From Fictibacillus enclensis (lineage in GTDB: Bacteria; Bacillota; Bacilli; Bacillales; Fictibacillaceae), in NCBI RefSeq assembly GCF_001457035.1, contig NZ_KQ758619.1, forward strand, positions 1 through 64,000: a stretch of 64,000 bases of DNA, written 5' to 3'. The notes below the pieces were generated by a model that ran no database searches, had not been told where the DNA came from, and was given only the letters and a program-made list of their open reading frames with translations. How positions within the stretch are numbered: position 1 is the first letter of the stretch; every line of letters begins with the position of its first letter. Both the position numbers and the translations under genes were made by a program. This document shows, in pieces, positions 31,562 to 42,173 of this stretch.

Positions 31562-31659
31562 GCTGTGGGTGATTTCTGTGGTGCTAGTTAACCCTACCTT
31601 AATGGGGTTTTGGCGGGTAAATGGCTGCCAGCCATCCTCCTTTTTGCTGTTTCATACGC

Positions 31660-31735
31660 AAAACCGAACGGCTTAACTGTAAATATTTTAAAATGTTCGT
31701 GTTTTATTGACTTTTGCCTATATAATTGATAAACT
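31660..31735 (+). promoter_or_regulatory. purA control region: PurBox pair and promoter
   Basis: AAAACCGAACGGC (31660-31672) and the inverted AATGTTCGTGTTT (31692-31704) resemble two PurR PurBoxes (AWWWCCGAACWWT) in opposite orientation, 19 bp apart. TTGACT (31707-31712), 17 bp and TAAACT (31730-31735) form a candidate SigA promoter just downstream. B. subtilis purA is repressed by PurR through such a pair. The rest of the 290-bp dnaC-purA gap shows only the dnaC terminator and a small ATGGCTG/CAGCCAT palindrome (31621-31635). Confidence 0.6.
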
Positions 31736-31751
31736 AATCATGGATTTTTAA

Positions 31752-33089
<1,338 letters not shown>

Positions 33090-33105
33090 TTGTTCTAATT
33101 TAATG

Positions 33106-33145
33106 AGCCCGGCGCTCCGTTTTGATGCGGAGGCCGGGTTTTTTG
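33106..33145 (+). terminator. purA terminator
   Basis: GCCCGGC-GCTCCG and CGGAG-GCCGGG form a long stem with an internal bulge, followed by six T. Confidence 0.88.
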
Positions 33146-33307
33146 TTTTTTGTGATGAAGCGTAGTTGACATAATCCAGGTTTGGACAGTAAATTTTCAA
33201 CACTGGCCAGTAAATCAATTTTCGGGGAGCCAAAACCATGTTCAGCCCCCTCTTCCCTGCTTTTAAAAGAAAAAATACATTTTTCTACTATTTTTTTAAA
33301 AAACAGC

Positions 33308-33337
33308 TTGCCAAATGATATAAAACGATGATAAGAT
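33308..33337 (+). promoter_or_regulatory. Candidate promoter of the tRNA cluster
   Basis: TTGCCA (33308-33313) and TAAGAT (33332-33337) are 18 bp apart, about 100 bp upstream of tRNA-Lys. The 33146-33440 gap otherwise holds no gene; apart from this it carries the tRNA leader repeat at 33379-33430. Confidence 0.4.
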
Positions 33338-33378
33338 AACTCTTGTCGTGTTAAAACCACTTTGCAGCCGAAAAGGCG

Positions 33379-33430
33379 CACAACGTCAGCTTCCACTAGT
33401 AGAGGAAGAGACAGGGTACCAACGGACAGA
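33379..33430 (+). repeat. tRNA leader repeat, copy 1
   Basis: A 52-bp sequence starting CACAACGTCAGCTTCCACTA directly upstream of tRNA-Lys recurs nearly exactly at 34063-34114 upstream of tRNA-Phe; the first 38 bp are identical. It includes CTTCC...GGAAG, so the transcript can form a hairpin. It may be a processed tRNA-operon leader or the scar of tRNA-cluster recombination. Confidence 0.75.
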
Positions 33431-33440
33431 ATAACAATAA

Positions 33441-33516
33441 GAGCCATTAGCTCAGTTGGTAGAGCATCTGACTTTTAATCAGAGGGTCGAAGGTTCGAGT
33501 CCTTCATGGCTCACCA
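33441..33516 (+). tRNA. tRNA-Lys (anticodon TTT)
   Basis: The cloverleaf starts GAGCCAT and closes with ATGGCTC plus encoded CCA. D loop AGCTCAGTTGGTAGAGC, anticodon loop CTTTTAA giving TTT, and T arm GGTTCGAGTCC are all present. Confidence 0.95.
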
Positions 33517-33530
33517 TTTTCTTACAAAGT

Positions 33531-33605
33531 GGCCCGTTGGTCAAGCGGTTAAGACACCGCCCTTTCACGGCGGTAACACGGGTTCGAATCCCGTACGGGT
33601 CACCA
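33531..33605 (+). tRNA. tRNA-Glu (anticodon TTC)
   Basis: Acceptor stem GGCCCGT/ACGGGTC with encoded CCA, D arm GGTCAAGCGGTTAAGAC, anticodon loop CTTTCAC giving TTC, and T arm GGGTTCGAATCCC. 14 bp downstream of tRNA-Lys. Confidence 0.95.
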
Positions 33606-33756
33606 AGTATTTTTCGAAGAAAAATACCAAGTGTTTTTATTTCATAAAAATACCAAGTGTTTTTATTTCATAAAAATACCAAGTGTTTTTATTTCATAAA
33701 AATACCAAGTGTTTTTATTTCATAAAAATACCAAGTGTTTTTCATAGAAAAAATTT
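33602..33756 (+). repeat. 26-bp palindromic tandem repeat array
   Basis: Units begin at 33625, 33651, 33677, 33703 and 33729 with an exact 26-bp period; the last is incomplete, and a diverged unit precedes them from the CCA end of tRNA-Glu. Each unit contains GTGTTTTTAT-TTC-ATAAAAATAC, a near-perfect hairpin. The array fills the tRNA-Glu to tRNA-Asp gap. The hairpin right after tRNA-Glu (GTATTTTT/AAAAATAC) may be the ancestral unit. Without spacers, it is not a CRISPR. Confidence 0.92.
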
Positions 33757-33793
33757 GTAAGAAAAACTACTCTTTAATATAGATTGTTTCACT

Positions 33794-33869
33794 GGACTCG
33801 TGGTGTAGTGGTTAACATGCCTGCCTGTCACGCAGGAGATCGCCGGTTCGACCCCGGTCGGGTCCGCCA
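33794..33869 (+). tRNA. tRNA-Asp (anticodon GTC)
   Basis: Acceptor stem GGACTCG/CGGGTCC with discriminator G and encoded CCA, D arm TGGTGTAGTGGTTAACA, anticodon loop CTGTCAC giving GTC, and T arm CCGGTTCGACCCCGG. Confidence 0.95.
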
Positions 33870-33938
33870 TTTTTTCACATAGTAATACTAAATCCTGGCT
33901 CGGTAGCAAAGAGCGTTACAGCTTGAATATGCTACGAT

Positions 33939-33986
33939 TTGTCTCGACGGATACACATCAAAGATTTTCGTGTAGAGGAAGAGACA
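33939..33986 (+). repeat. tRNA leader repeat, diverged copy 2
   Basis: TTGTCTCGACGGATACACA (33939-33957) equals 34048-34066, and GTAGAGGAAGAGACA (33972-33986) equals part of the other copies, while the middle differs. TGTCTC and GAGACA, and ACAC and GTGT, are complementary within it, so the fold is kept although the centre has changed. It precedes the broken tRNA-Phe fragment. Confidence 0.65.
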
Positions 33987-34000
33987 CAGTAATCATTTTT

Positions 34001-34017
34001 GGCTCGATAGCTCAGTC
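34001..34017 (+). pseudogene. Truncated tRNA-Phe fragment
   Basis: GGCTCGATAGCTCAGTC is identical to the first 17 nt of the intact tRNA-Phe at 34128 and then stops matching. A shorter, more diverged piece (GGCTCGGTAGC) lies at about 33897. Together with the repeated leaders these suggest partial duplications ending within the tRNA. Confidence 0.75.
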
Positions 34018-34047
34018 ACGAGCAATGCATCGTGAAAAGGCAGCGAG

Positions 34048-34114
34048 TTGTCTCGACGGATACACAACGTCAGCTTCCACTAGTAGAGGAAGAGACAGGA
34101 AACCGACGGACAGA
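34048..34114 (+). repeat. tRNA leader repeat, copy 3
   Basis: Combines the left part shared with copy 2 (from 34048) and the 52-bp element shared with copy 1 (34063-34114). It lies just upstream of tRNA-Phe. Complementary TGTCTC...GAGACA and CTTCC...GGAAG could fold a stem of about 49 nt. Confidence 0.75.
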
Positions 34115-34127
34115 AATACTAAATTTT

Positions 34128-34203
<76 letters not shown>

Positions 34204-34369
34204 TTTTACTTGCAAAACAATTTACTATTCCTAAAACAATCATGACACAAGAGGCATGCAGCTACCGTTCTGCATGCTTTTTTACTACATTTTTTTAATA
34301 TTTACACGTGCAGCGGGCCTCGCCCATAGAATAGGAAGAAGAAAAGATACGCACGGAAGGATGACAGGC

Positions 34370-34948
34370 ATGGGGACGGTGTACATTGTGCTGTACGTGG
34401 TGGGCTGTTATTTCATCGGCAACATCATGACGGGGTATCTGGTGGCCAAATGGCTAAAGGGGATTGACCTTCGGAAGGAAGGCACCGGCAATATTGGCGC
34501 AAGGAATGCAGGTCGCGTCATTGGGCCGTGGGGCTTTGTACTGACGCTTGCCGGTGATCTGATCAAGGCCGCAGCCGCGGTGCAGCTCGCCAAATCATTC
34601 GGCTTCTCCCCCGCCCTTCAGCTGGCATCCTTTTTTATGGTGATTGTGGGGCATTTGTGGCCGGTCACCCTGAAGTTTCATGGCGGCAAAGGCGTCGCCT
34701 GCTTTATCGGCGGAATTCTTGTGTTTGACTGGCGGATTGCCGCGGCTGCAGCGGTCCTGTTTCTTGTTCTTTTTGCGGTGCGCAGGAGCTTGACGGTAGC
34801 GGGACTGGTGACCTTTTTGGCCGTGCCGGTTGTGCATTACGCGTTCCATCAGGTGCTTACGCCGGCCATACTTCTGCTGATTATTTCAGTACTGGTGGTT
34901 TATGTCCAAAAAGAGGATTTGGCTCTCCGTCTGACAGAGAAACCATAA
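34370..34948 (+). CDS. PlsY-like glycerol-3-phosphate acyltransferase family protein
   Basis: A 192-residue membrane protein of the PlsY family, which uses acyl-phosphate to acylate glycerol-3-phosphate. All three family motifs are visible: GTGNIGARNAGR (near 35-46), VGHLWPVTLKFHGGKGVA (near 96-113) and the final membrane segment. The ATG at 34370 has GGAAGGA 9 nt upstream; earlier starts at 34361 or 34256 are less likely. It is not normally found at this site in B. subtilis and may be a paralogue of the housekeeping plsY. The substrate is inferred. Confidence 0.85.
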   Translation: MGTVYIVLYVVGCYFIGNIMTGYLVAKWLKGIDLRKEGTGNIGARNAGRVIGPWGFVLTLAGDLIKAAAAVQLAKSFGFSPALQLASFFMVIVGHLWPVTLKFHGGKGVACFIGGILVFDWRIAAAAAVLFLVLFAVRRSLTVAGLVTFLAVPVVHYAFHQVLTPAILLLIISVLVVYVQKEDLALRLTEKP

Positions 34949-34953
34949 AACCG

Positions 34954-34978
34954 TCCTCCTTAAAGAAAAGGAGGATTA
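34954..34978 (+). terminator. Weak hairpin after the PlsY-like gene
   Basis: CCTCCTT-AAAGAA-AAGGAGG forms a 7-bp stem followed by ATTATTCC; the poor T run makes termination uncertain. The gap to walR (34979-35121) shows no consensus promoter I can assign with confidence. Confidence 0.45.
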
Positions 34979-35121
34979 TTCCATTTTACCTAGAAGTCTG
35001 ACGTTATGGAGAATTTAGATATTGTGGTAAAATAAAGGGTAGACATGCCAAAAATTATCCAATCCATAGATCTATATAGATACTAAAAATTAACGGTTTC
35101 CAAAAAAGGAGCGACTACCGG

Positions 35122-35829
35122 ATGGACAAAAAGATTCTTGTAGTAGATGACGAGAGGCCGATTGCAGATATTCTGCAGTTCAATCTGGAGAAAGAAGGTT
35201 TCCAGGTCACCTGTGCGTATGATGGTGTATCGGCGATCGAAAAGATAGAGAGTGAAAAGCCGGACATGATTCTTCTGGATATCATGCTTCCGATGAAGGA
35301 TGGAATGGAAGTTTGCCGTGAGGTCCGGAAAAAGTACGATACGCCGATTATCATGCTGACGGCGAAAGACTCGGAGATTGATAAGGTTCTTGGTCTTGAG
35401 CTTGGGGCCGATGATTATGTGACCAAGCCGTTCAGCACGCGTGAGCTGATCGCCCGTGTGAAGGCGAACCTGCGCCGCCATCAGCAGGAGACAGAGCGTG
35501 AAGTGGATGATAACAACAATGAGATTATCATTGGCTCGCTCACCATTCATCCGGATGCGTATTTGGTAACCAAGCGCGGGGAATCCATTGAGCTGACACA
35601 CCGGGAGTTTGAGCTTCTGTATTATTTGGCCAAGCACATTGGACAAGTCATGACACGGGAGCATTTGCTTCAAACTGTATGGGGGTACGACTATTTTGGC
35701 GATGTCCGGACCGTGGATGTAACCGTCCGCCGTCTCCGTGAAAAAGTGGAAGACAACCCAAGCCATCCTCTTTGGATTATAACGAGACGCGGCGTGGGCT
35801 ATTACTTACGAAACCCTGATCAGGAGTAG
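35122..35829 (+). CDS. walR: Two-component response regulator WalR
   Basis: An essential OmpR-family regulator of cell-wall hydrolase genes. The 235-residue protein has a receiver with acidic pocket VVDDERP, phosphoacceptor Asp53 in [11 protein letters not shown] and Lys in VTKPFS, and a winged-helix C-terminus ([30 protein letters not shown]). ATG at 35122. It leads the conserved walRKHIJ operon, with walK 4 bp downstream. Confidence 0.98.
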   Translation: MDKKILVVDDERPIADILQFNLEKEGFQVTCAYDGVSAIEKIESEKPDMILLDIMLPMKDGMEVCREVRKKYDTPIIMLTAKDSEIDKVLGLELGADDYVTKPFSTRELIARVKANLRRHQQETEREVDDNNNEIIIGSLTIHPDAYLVTKRGESIELTHREFELLYYLAKHIGQVMTREHLLQTVWGYDYFGDVRTVDVTVRRLREKVEDNPSHPLWIITRRGVGYYLRNPDQE

Positions 35830-35833
35830 ACAA

Positions 35834-37681
35834 ATGGATAAGGTAGGCTTTTTCAGATCAATACACGTTAAGTTTGTATTGATCTATGTTTTGCTCATTT
35901 TGATCGCGATGCAGGTCATCAGCGTTTACTTCATCAACAATCTTGAAGACAACTTAAAGGAAAACTACATCAGTGCGTTAAAAAACAATCTGGATTTCTT
36001 TGAGTTCAATGCGGAGCAGAAGATTCTTGATGCCCAGCAGATGAAGGAAACGACAGAAGATGGCAACAGCAACACGCTGACAACGGATATTGCCCAGCTG
36101 ATCAATGAGACCAAGGATGAGAACATCAAGTCCGTTCTTGTGTTGAACAAAGACGGGGTGGTCATTGGCAGCGACAGCAAAAATTTGATTGGCCAGGTCA
36201 GCACGAACAGCAAGATCAAGCTGGCATTAAACGGGACCCAGGATCAATCCGAGATGTATGACAAGGCAACGAATCAGCGGGTCATTGTCTGGGCCAAGCC
36301 CATAATTGTCGGCAAGGATCAGCAGGTGGACAAGAACAAACAGGTTCTTGGCGCGATTTATGTCAAATCATCGATCGAGAGCGTGTATAAGCAAATCAGT
36401 GACATTAATAAAATTTTGACGACCGGTACCGTTATTGCCCTGGTAATAACCGCGATACTCGGTATTTTTCTTGCGCGGACGATTACACGCCCGATGGCCG
36501 ATATGCGAAAGCAGGCGCTGGTGATGGCGCGGGGTGACTTTTCGCGTAAGGTGCAGGTTTATGGCGACGATGAGATCGGTCAGCTTTCCATGACGTTCAA
36601 TGACCTGACCCGAAAGCTGCAGGAAGCGACCGCCATTACCGAGAGCGAAAGGCGAAAGCTTCGTTCGGTCCTGACGTATATGACCGACGGTGTAATCGCC
36701 ACCGACCGGGATGGCTGCATTATCCTTATGAACGACCGAGCCGAGGAGATGCTCAACATCTCCCGTCAGCATGCGCTTGGCAATTCCCTGCTGGAGCTGC
36801 TCCGGCTGAACGACCAGTATACGTGGGACGAGCTGTACAATGAATATGAGAGCATGCTGCTAGATTTCAGCACAGACAAGGTTCATTACGTACTGCGCGC
36901 GAATTTCTCCGTGATCCAGAAGGAAGGCGGACCGGTTAACGGTCTGATCGCGGTTCTGCATGATGTTACCGAGCAGGAGCAGATTGAAAACGAGCGCAGA
37001 GAATTCGTGTTTAACGTATCCCATGAGCTGCGTACACCATTGACCACCATGAGGAGTTACCTCGAGGCACTGGCTGAAGGGGCATGGCAGGATGAGAACA
37101 TCGCTCCCCGCTTTTTGGAGGTTACGCAAAATGAAACCGAGCGGATGATCCGCCTGGTCACCGACCTTTTGCAGCTTTCCAAAATGGACAGCAAAGATTA
37201 CAAGTTTAATTTTGTTCAAACCGATCTTGTCCAGTTTTTGCAGGACATCATCGACCGGTTTGAAATGCTGCAGCACGAGCACCTCAGCTTTATAAGGAAC
37301 CTGCCAGAGCGTAAAATCATGGTACAGATCGACACCGACAAGATGACACAAGTGGTTGATAACGTCATCTCGAATGCGATTAAATACTCGCCTGAAGGAG
37401 GCACGATTTCGGTATCGGCCTCCCTTCACGGCAGAAAAATAAAAGTAAGCATTTCGGACCAGGGGGTCGGCATTCCGAAAAACAACGTGTCGAAGATCTT
37501 TGACCGGTTTTTCCGTGTGGACCGCGCCCGATCCAGAGACTTAGGGGGTACAGGCCTCGGCCTTGCGATTACCAAGGAAATTGTGCTCGCCCACGGCGGG
37601 GACATCTGGGCTGAGAGTGAATGGGGCCAGGGAACGACGATCCATTTTACCCTTCCTTTAAAAAAGGTAAAGGGGGAGTAA
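35834..37681 (+). CDS. walK: Sensor histidine kinase WalK
   Basis: A 615-residue membrane kinase: two membrane helices (about 13-33 and 190-210) around an extracellular Cache/PAS-like domain, then HAMP, a PAS domain (about 270-370), HisKA with the phospho-His in NVSHELRTPLT, and HATPase (NVISNAIKYSPEGG, GGTGLGLAI). It senses cell-wall status and phosphorylates WalR. The arrangement is complete. Confidence 0.97.
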   Translation: MDKVGFFRSIHVKFVLIYVLLILIAMQVISVYFINNLEDNLKENYISALKNNLDFFEFNAEQKILDAQQMKETTEDGNSNTLTTDIAQLINETKDENIKSVLVLNKDGVVIGSDSKNLIGQVSTNSKIKLALNGTQDQSEMYDKATNQRVIVWAKPIIVGKDQQVDKNKQVLGAIYVKSSIESVYKQISDINKILTTGTVIALVITAILGIFLARTITRPMADMRKQALVMARGDFSRKVQVYGDDEIGQLSMTFNDLTRKLQEATAITESERRKLRSVLTYMTDGVIATDRDGCIILMNDRAEEMLNISRQHALGNSLLELLRLNDQYTWDELYNEYESMLLDFSTDKVHYVLRANFSVIQKEGGPVNGLIAVLHDVTEQEQIENERREFVFNVSHELRTPLTTMRSYLEALAEGAWQDENIAPRFLEVTQNETERMIRLVTDLLQLSKMDSKDYKFNFVQTDLVQFLQDIIDRFEMLQHEHLSFIRNLPERKIMVQIDTDKMTQVVDNVISNAIKYSPEGGTISVSASLHGRKIKVSISDQGVGIPKNNVSKIFDRFFRVDRARSRDLGGTGLGLAITKEIVLAHGGDIWAESEWGQGTTIHFTLPLKKVKGE

Positions 37682-37684
37682 CAC

Positions 37685-39073
37685 ATGACGTGGAGAAAAA
37701 TCTACAACGCTATTAAATTTGTCGTAAAGTCAGTCTACAAGAATTTTGAAGTGATTAAGTCGGTCGTGCTTGTATTTCTGATCGCGCTGAGCCTTGTTCT
37801 TACCTGGAGCCTTTGGACGTTGAAGCCCAACTATGCGGCAATTGAGGACACCCGTACGGTGAAAAAAGCAGAGGTGACGGATACGAAGAAAGTGACGGAT
37901 GTGATTCGTCCGAGCCAGGTCATTTTTTACGACAAAAATTCGTACCGGGGAATGCCGGCCAATGACAAATTCATCTCGCGCATCAACCAGATGCTTGATA
38001 ACACGAAGTTCTTTGACACAAAAACCCGCCCGTTTAACGGGGTGGATGATCAATTGAAGCAAAAGGAATACATCGAAGTGATTTATCCGACAGACATGAC
38101 GTCGGATCTTTACAGCCAGATTTTCAACATGGCTTCATCGGGAGGTTCATTCGCCATTCCTACAGCGGACCGGGTGATCTTTTACAAGAAAGATACCAAT
38201 GAGGTGGAAGCCCATATCATCTCCTATTCTCAGAGAAAGATGATTACGGCCAGCACGACCTTCCCGTTTGATTCGCTGAAAAATATCATCAATGATGCGA
38301 AAACAGGTGTATTGGAATACGAACCATTTAATGTGGAAAGCGGAACGAATGAAGGAGCACAAGTGGCCCGCCGTTTCTATTTTCCTAAACACAGTTTCAC
38401 GCTGAATTCCTACAGTTATTTGGCACGCACAGTGAATGAAGATACGATCGACCGGTACAAAAATGCGCTGTTTCCGGATCCAAGTACGGTGAAAAGCGGA
38501 AATACCGGCGACTATTATACGGATGAAAACTCGGCGCTCGAAATTAACCGCACGAGCAACCGCATCAAGTATACGAATTTCGCCCAGGAGCCGGATGAGG
38601 ACATTACCCAGCAAACGAGAAGCCCGCTGTTTAACAGTGTCGACTTCATCAACAACCATGCGGGCTGGGGAAATCCTTACTTCTTCTATAACCTGGACCC
38701 TTCGAGCGGGTCTGTAGCCTTTCTTCCTTTTGTGAGGGGAATCCCGATCATTGGAGGCAATATGGAGATGCGGCTGGACTGGACAAACAATGAACTGAAT
38801 GATTATCAGCGGTCCATGGCCGAGCTTGTGATCGATGAGAATTCATTTAAGCCGAAAGAGGTCCGGCTGCAGGGGGCCGAACAGATCAAAGCGGCACTGA
38901 AGGAATATGACATGTCCCTTGTCAACAAACTGGCCGTGGGATATGACATGAGCCATGAGAAGGGTCAGGACAACGTGTACATGCTCAAGCCTGCGTGGTT
39001 TGTGAACTACGGCCCCAATCATGACTGGCAGCCATTGTTTCATGACAGTCGTAAGCCTGGGGGAGAGAACTGA
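37685..39073 (+). CDS. walH: WalK-regulating protein WalH (YycH)
   Basis: A 462-residue protein with one N-terminal membrane anchor (about 20-40, SVVLVFLIALSLVLTWSLWT) and a large extracellular domain. The YycH family interacts with WalK and WalI in the membrane and modulates kinase activity. It starts 3 bp after walK, and its stop overlaps the walI start by one base. Confidence 0.92.
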   Translation: MTWRKIYNAIKFVVKSVYKNFEVIKSVVLVFLIALSLVLTWSLWTLKPNYAAIEDTRTVKKAEVTDTKKVTDVIRPSQVIFYDKNSYRGMPANDKFISRINQMLDNTKFFDTKTRPFNGVDDQLKQKEYIEVIYPTDMTSDLYSQIFNMASSGGSFAIPTADRVIFYKKDTNEVEAHIISYSQRKMITASTTFPFDSLKNIINDAKTGVLEYEPFNVESGTNEGAQVARRFYFPKHSFTLNSYSYLARTVNEDTIDRYKNALFPDPSTVKSGNTGDYYTDENSALEINRTSNRIKYTNFAQEPDEDITQQTRSPLFNSVDFINNHAGWGNPYFFYNLDPSSGSVAFLPFVRGIPIIGGNMEMRLDWTNNELNDYQRSMAELVIDENSFKPKEVRLQGAEQIKAALKEYDMSLVNKLAVGYDMSHEKGQDNVYMLKPAWFVNYGPNHDWQPLFHDSRKPGGEN

Positions 39074-39873
39074 TGGATTGGAAAAAAACAAAAACCATTT
39101 TTATCTTAACGTTCTTGATTTTGAACATCTTCCTCGGCTATCAATTGTCACAAAAACTGGCGAAAAGCAAACTGGATACGATCTTTAATCCGACGCTTGA
39201 AAAGCAGCTCGAAGACAACAACATCAAATACAAAGACAGCCTTCCAAATAGCTATGATGATAAGCAGACGCTCATCAGCGGACAGCGGGCACCGTTCTCG
39301 GAAAACGAGATCAAGGCGAAGACAAGCAAGCTGAACAAGAACAGCACGGATACCACGCTTATTTTTGACCTGAAGAAGCCGGTGGAGCTGGATAAGGATG
39401 ACCTGACCCGCGATGTGAGCCGATTTTTGAAGGATAACGTGTACCGCGGCAACGAATACCAGTTTTATAAGAAAGATACAAAGAATCGTAAAATCTGGTT
39501 CACTCAGGTGTACCAGGGAAAACCGATATTCTTTAATACCGAAGACGATTCGAGCCGTCCGAGCGGGATGGTGATGTTCGAATGGAATGACAAAGGCTAC
39601 CTGACCCGGTACACTCAAACGTTTATCTCGGTCTACCGGCAGGGTACAAAACAGGAAATCATACCGCCAATGAAGGCCATCGAGAAACTCTACCGAAACA
39701 ACTATTTGTCAATCGGTGATAAAATTGAAAAAATTGTCCTTGGTTACTATAGTCTGGCAAACGTGGAAAATGTGCAGGTGTATGCACCGACCTGGTCCAT
39801 TGAAACCCAAAATGACCATTACTTCGTCAATGCTACAGACAGCTCGGTACAGGAAGTGGACAAAGGACAATAG
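39073..39873 (+). CDS. walI: WalK-regulating protein WalI (YycI)
   Basis: A 266-residue protein with an N-terminal membrane segment (IFILTFLILNIFLGYQL) and a YycH-like extracellular domain. WalH and WalI form a complex with WalK. Start ATG at 39073 lies in the TGATG junction with walH, so translation is coupled. Confidence 0.92.
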   Translation: MDWKKTKTIFILTFLILNIFLGYQLSQKLAKSKLDTIFNPTLEKQLEDNNIKYKDSLPNSYDDKQTLISGQRAPFSENEIKAKTSKLNKNSTDTTLIFDLKKPVELDKDDLTRDVSRFLKDNVYRGNEYQFYKKDTKNRKIWFTQVYQGKPIFFNTEDDSSRPSGMVMFEWNDKGYLTRYTQTFISVYRQGTKQEIIPPMKAIEKLYRNNYLSIGDKIEKIVLGYYSLANVENVQVYAPTWSIETQNDHYFVNATDSSVQEVDKGQ

Positions 39874-39888
39874 AAAGGACTATACTTC

Positions 39889-40686
39889 ATGAGTTTGCAA
39901 TTTAGCGTGCTGGCAAGCGGCAGTACAGGAAATGCGATTTATGTGGAAACGGGGAAATCCCGTCTCTTAGTGGATGCCGGCTTGAGCGCAAAGCAGATGA
40001 AACTCTTATTTGAAAAGGCGGGCTGCTGTGAGCTGGACCAGCTTGACGGCATTCTTGTCACCCATGAGCACAGCGACCACATTAAAGGGCTTGGCGTGCT
40101 GGCAAGAAAGTATAAACTGCCGGTCTATGCCAATGCCAAAACGTGGAAAGCGATGAACGGATTGATCGGTGAAGTAGATTCGGAGCAAAAGTTTGAGTTT
40201 GAAATGGAGAGCGTGAAGACGTTCGGTGATTTGGAGGTAGAATCCTTTGGTGTGTCCCATGATGCAGCAGAGCCCATGTTCTACGTGTTCCATCACGAGG
40301 GGAAGAAGCTGACGCTCATGACGGATACCGGCTATGTCAGCGACCGTATGAAGGGTATCACAAAGCACAGTGACGCCTTTGTCATGGAGTCAAACCATGA
40401 CATCAACATGCTGATGATGGGCCGCTACCCGTGGAACATTAAGCGAAGAATTTTGGGCGATCACGGGCATATTTCCAATGAAGATTGCGGCTATGCGCTT
40501 AACGATTTGATCGGCGACCACACAAAGCGCATCTATCTGGCTCACTTAAGTAAAGACAACAACATGAAGGACATTGCCCACCTGGCTGTAAAGCAAACGC
40601 TTGAAAGCAAGGGATTTGTGATTGGTGATGATCTTCAACTTCATCATACGGATGCCGCAGAGCCGACTGAACTTGTATTGGTTTAG
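39889..40686 (+). CDS. walJ: MBL-fold hydrolase WalJ (YycJ)
   Basis: A 265-residue metallo-beta-lactamase-fold protein. Metal ligands lie in [10 protein letters not shown] (near 58-67), followed by [13 protein letters not shown] and SNHD. The family is annotated as an MBL nuclease or phosphohydrolase and has been linked to DNA repair and to cell-wall/division control. Last gene of the wal operon. Confidence 0.93.
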   Translation: MSLQFSVLASGSTGNAIYVETGKSRLLVDAGLSAKQMKLLFEKAGCCELDQLDGILVTHEHSDHIKGLGVLARKYKLPVYANAKTWKAMNGLIGEVDSEQKFEFEMESVKTFGDLEVESFGVSHDAAEPMFYVFHHEGKKLTLMTDTGYVSDRMKGITKHSDAFVMESNHDINMLMMGRYPWNIKRRILGDHGHISNEDCGYALNDLIGDHTKRIYLAHLSKDNNMKDIAHLAVKQTLESKGFVIGDDLQLHHTDAAEPTELVLV

Positions 40687-40847
40687 TCGGTTTTTTTCTG
40701 TTTAAGCACAAGAATATAGGGCAATAACATAAGTGTGGAAAAGTGTGAAAAATTACCCATAATTTTTAAGCCGTGGTGCTAATTTTTTATAATTAAGTAT
40801 ACATTACAGCACTTTTTATACTCGTGAAAGGAACGGTGAAGCAGGAA

Positions 40848-42059
40848 ATGGGCTATTACGATGATGATCATGAATCCGGTTCCAAAAGGCAAAAAGGAAA
40901 CCGCGGCGGTTTTTTGCTGGCTGCCCTTGTGGGTGCCATCCTTGGCGGACTGCTAATCTTATTTTCGGTTCCAGCTCTCGGTGGCATGGGGCTGCTGCCT
41001 GAGAATTACTCCAGTTCCAACAACAATAATGGAGGAGTAGAAGAAAGCGGCATAACGAAAAACGTGAAGGTCAATGTCACCGATAATGTGACAGATGCCG
41101 TCGCGAAAACAAGAGATGCCGTAGTGGAGGTCCTGAACATCCAGCAGGGCCAATTCTGGAACCAGGGCGGAAAGCAGCAGGCCGCCGGTTCGGGCTCAGG
41201 CGTTATTTATAAAAAAGAAGGCGGAAAAGCGTACATCGTTACGAACAATCACGTGGTTAAAGATGCCTCCCGTCTCGAAGTGACCTTGAGCAACGGAACG
41301 AAGCTGAAAGGAACACTTCGTGGAACCGATCCGCTGATGGACCTGGCGGTGGTGGAAGTGGACGGAAGCAAAGTGAAGGATGTCGCACAATTCGGTTCCT
41401 CAAGCTCATTGAAGCCGGGTGAACCGGCGATTGCGATCGGTAACCCGCTCGGTACGTTCCCAGGCTCCGTAACACAGGGTGTTGTCTCCAGCGCCGACCG
41501 CACGATGCCGGTCGATATTGATGAAGACGGCAACCCGGACTGGCAGGCGGAAGTCATCCAGACCGATGCAGCGATCAACCCTGGTAACAGCGGTGGCGCT
41601 CTCATCAACGTTGCAGGACAGGTCATCGGCATCAATTCCAGCAAGATCGCCCAGGAGGAAGTAGAAGGAATCGGTTTTGCGATCCCTGCCGATACCGCAA
41701 AGCCGATCATTAGCGACCTTGAGAAGTATGGCGAAGTGAAGCGTCCGTTCCTCGGTGTAGGACCGATCCCGCTGTCACAGGTCAGCAGCTACCACCGTCA
41801 AACCACATTGAAGCTGCCATCCAGCGTGAACTCAGGAGTCGTGGTCATGGATGTTGAACCATTGTCACCAGCTGACCGCGCAGGCATTAAAGAGATGGAT
41901 GTGATCACAGAATTTGACGGCAAGAAAATCGGATCTCCGCTAGAGCTTCGTAAAGCGCTCTACAAGAAAAAGGTCGGAGACAAACTCGATATTACCTATT
42001 ACAGCAAAGGCAAAAAGAAAAACGTCACTGTGAAACTGGCGATGCAAAAATCATCATAA
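40848..42059 (+). CDS. htrC: HtrA-type serine protease (YycK/HtrC)
   Basis: A membrane-anchored DegP/HtrA protease of about 403 residues. It has one membrane helix (about 20-45), a trypsin-like domain with catalytic His in VTNNHVVKD, Asp in LMDLAVVEV and Ser in INPGNSGGAL, and a C-terminal PDZ domain (VVMDVEPLSPADRAGI). Start is uncertain: MGYYDDDHESGS from ATG 40848 fits relatives, while in-frame GTGs at 40824 and 40836 precede it. It follows walJ as in B. subtilis. Confidence 0.93.
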   Translation: MGYYDDDHESGSKRQKGNRGGFLLAALVGAILGGLLILFSVPALGGMGLLPENYSSSNNNNGGVEESGITKNVKVNVTDNVTDAVAKTRDAVVEVLNIQQGQFWNQGGKQQAAGSGSGVIYKKEGGKAYIVTNNHVVKDASRLEVTLSNGTKLKGTLRGTDPLMDLAVVEVDGSKVKDVAQFGSSSSLKPGEPAIAIGNPLGTFPGSVTQGVVSSADRTMPVDIDEDGNPDWQAEVIQTDAAINPGNSGGALINVAGQVIGINSSKIAQEEVEGIGFAIPADTAKPIISDLEKYGEVKRPFLGVGPIPLSQVSSYHRQTTLKLPSSVNSGVVVMDVEPLSPADRAGIKEMDVITEFDGKKIGSPLELRKALYKKKVGDKLDITYYSKGKKKNVTVKLAMQKSS

Positions 42060-42060
42060 G

Positions 42061-42092
42061 AAAATCAGGAGAGCCTTCTCCTGATTTTTTTT
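42061..42092 (+). terminator. htrC terminator
   Basis: AATCAGGAGA-GCCT-TCTCCTGATT followed by a T run, right after the htrC stop. Confidence 0.88.
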
Positions 42093-42173
42093 GTCGAATA
42101 AAACAAGAGAATAGCGAAGGTGCGCTTTGTGTTAAAATACGAGGAGAGTATCTTGTGGATAAGGAGAATGATT

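Noticed and set aside
33625-33756. Possible CRISPR array
   Set aside because: The units are contiguous, without unique spacers, and no cas gene is near.
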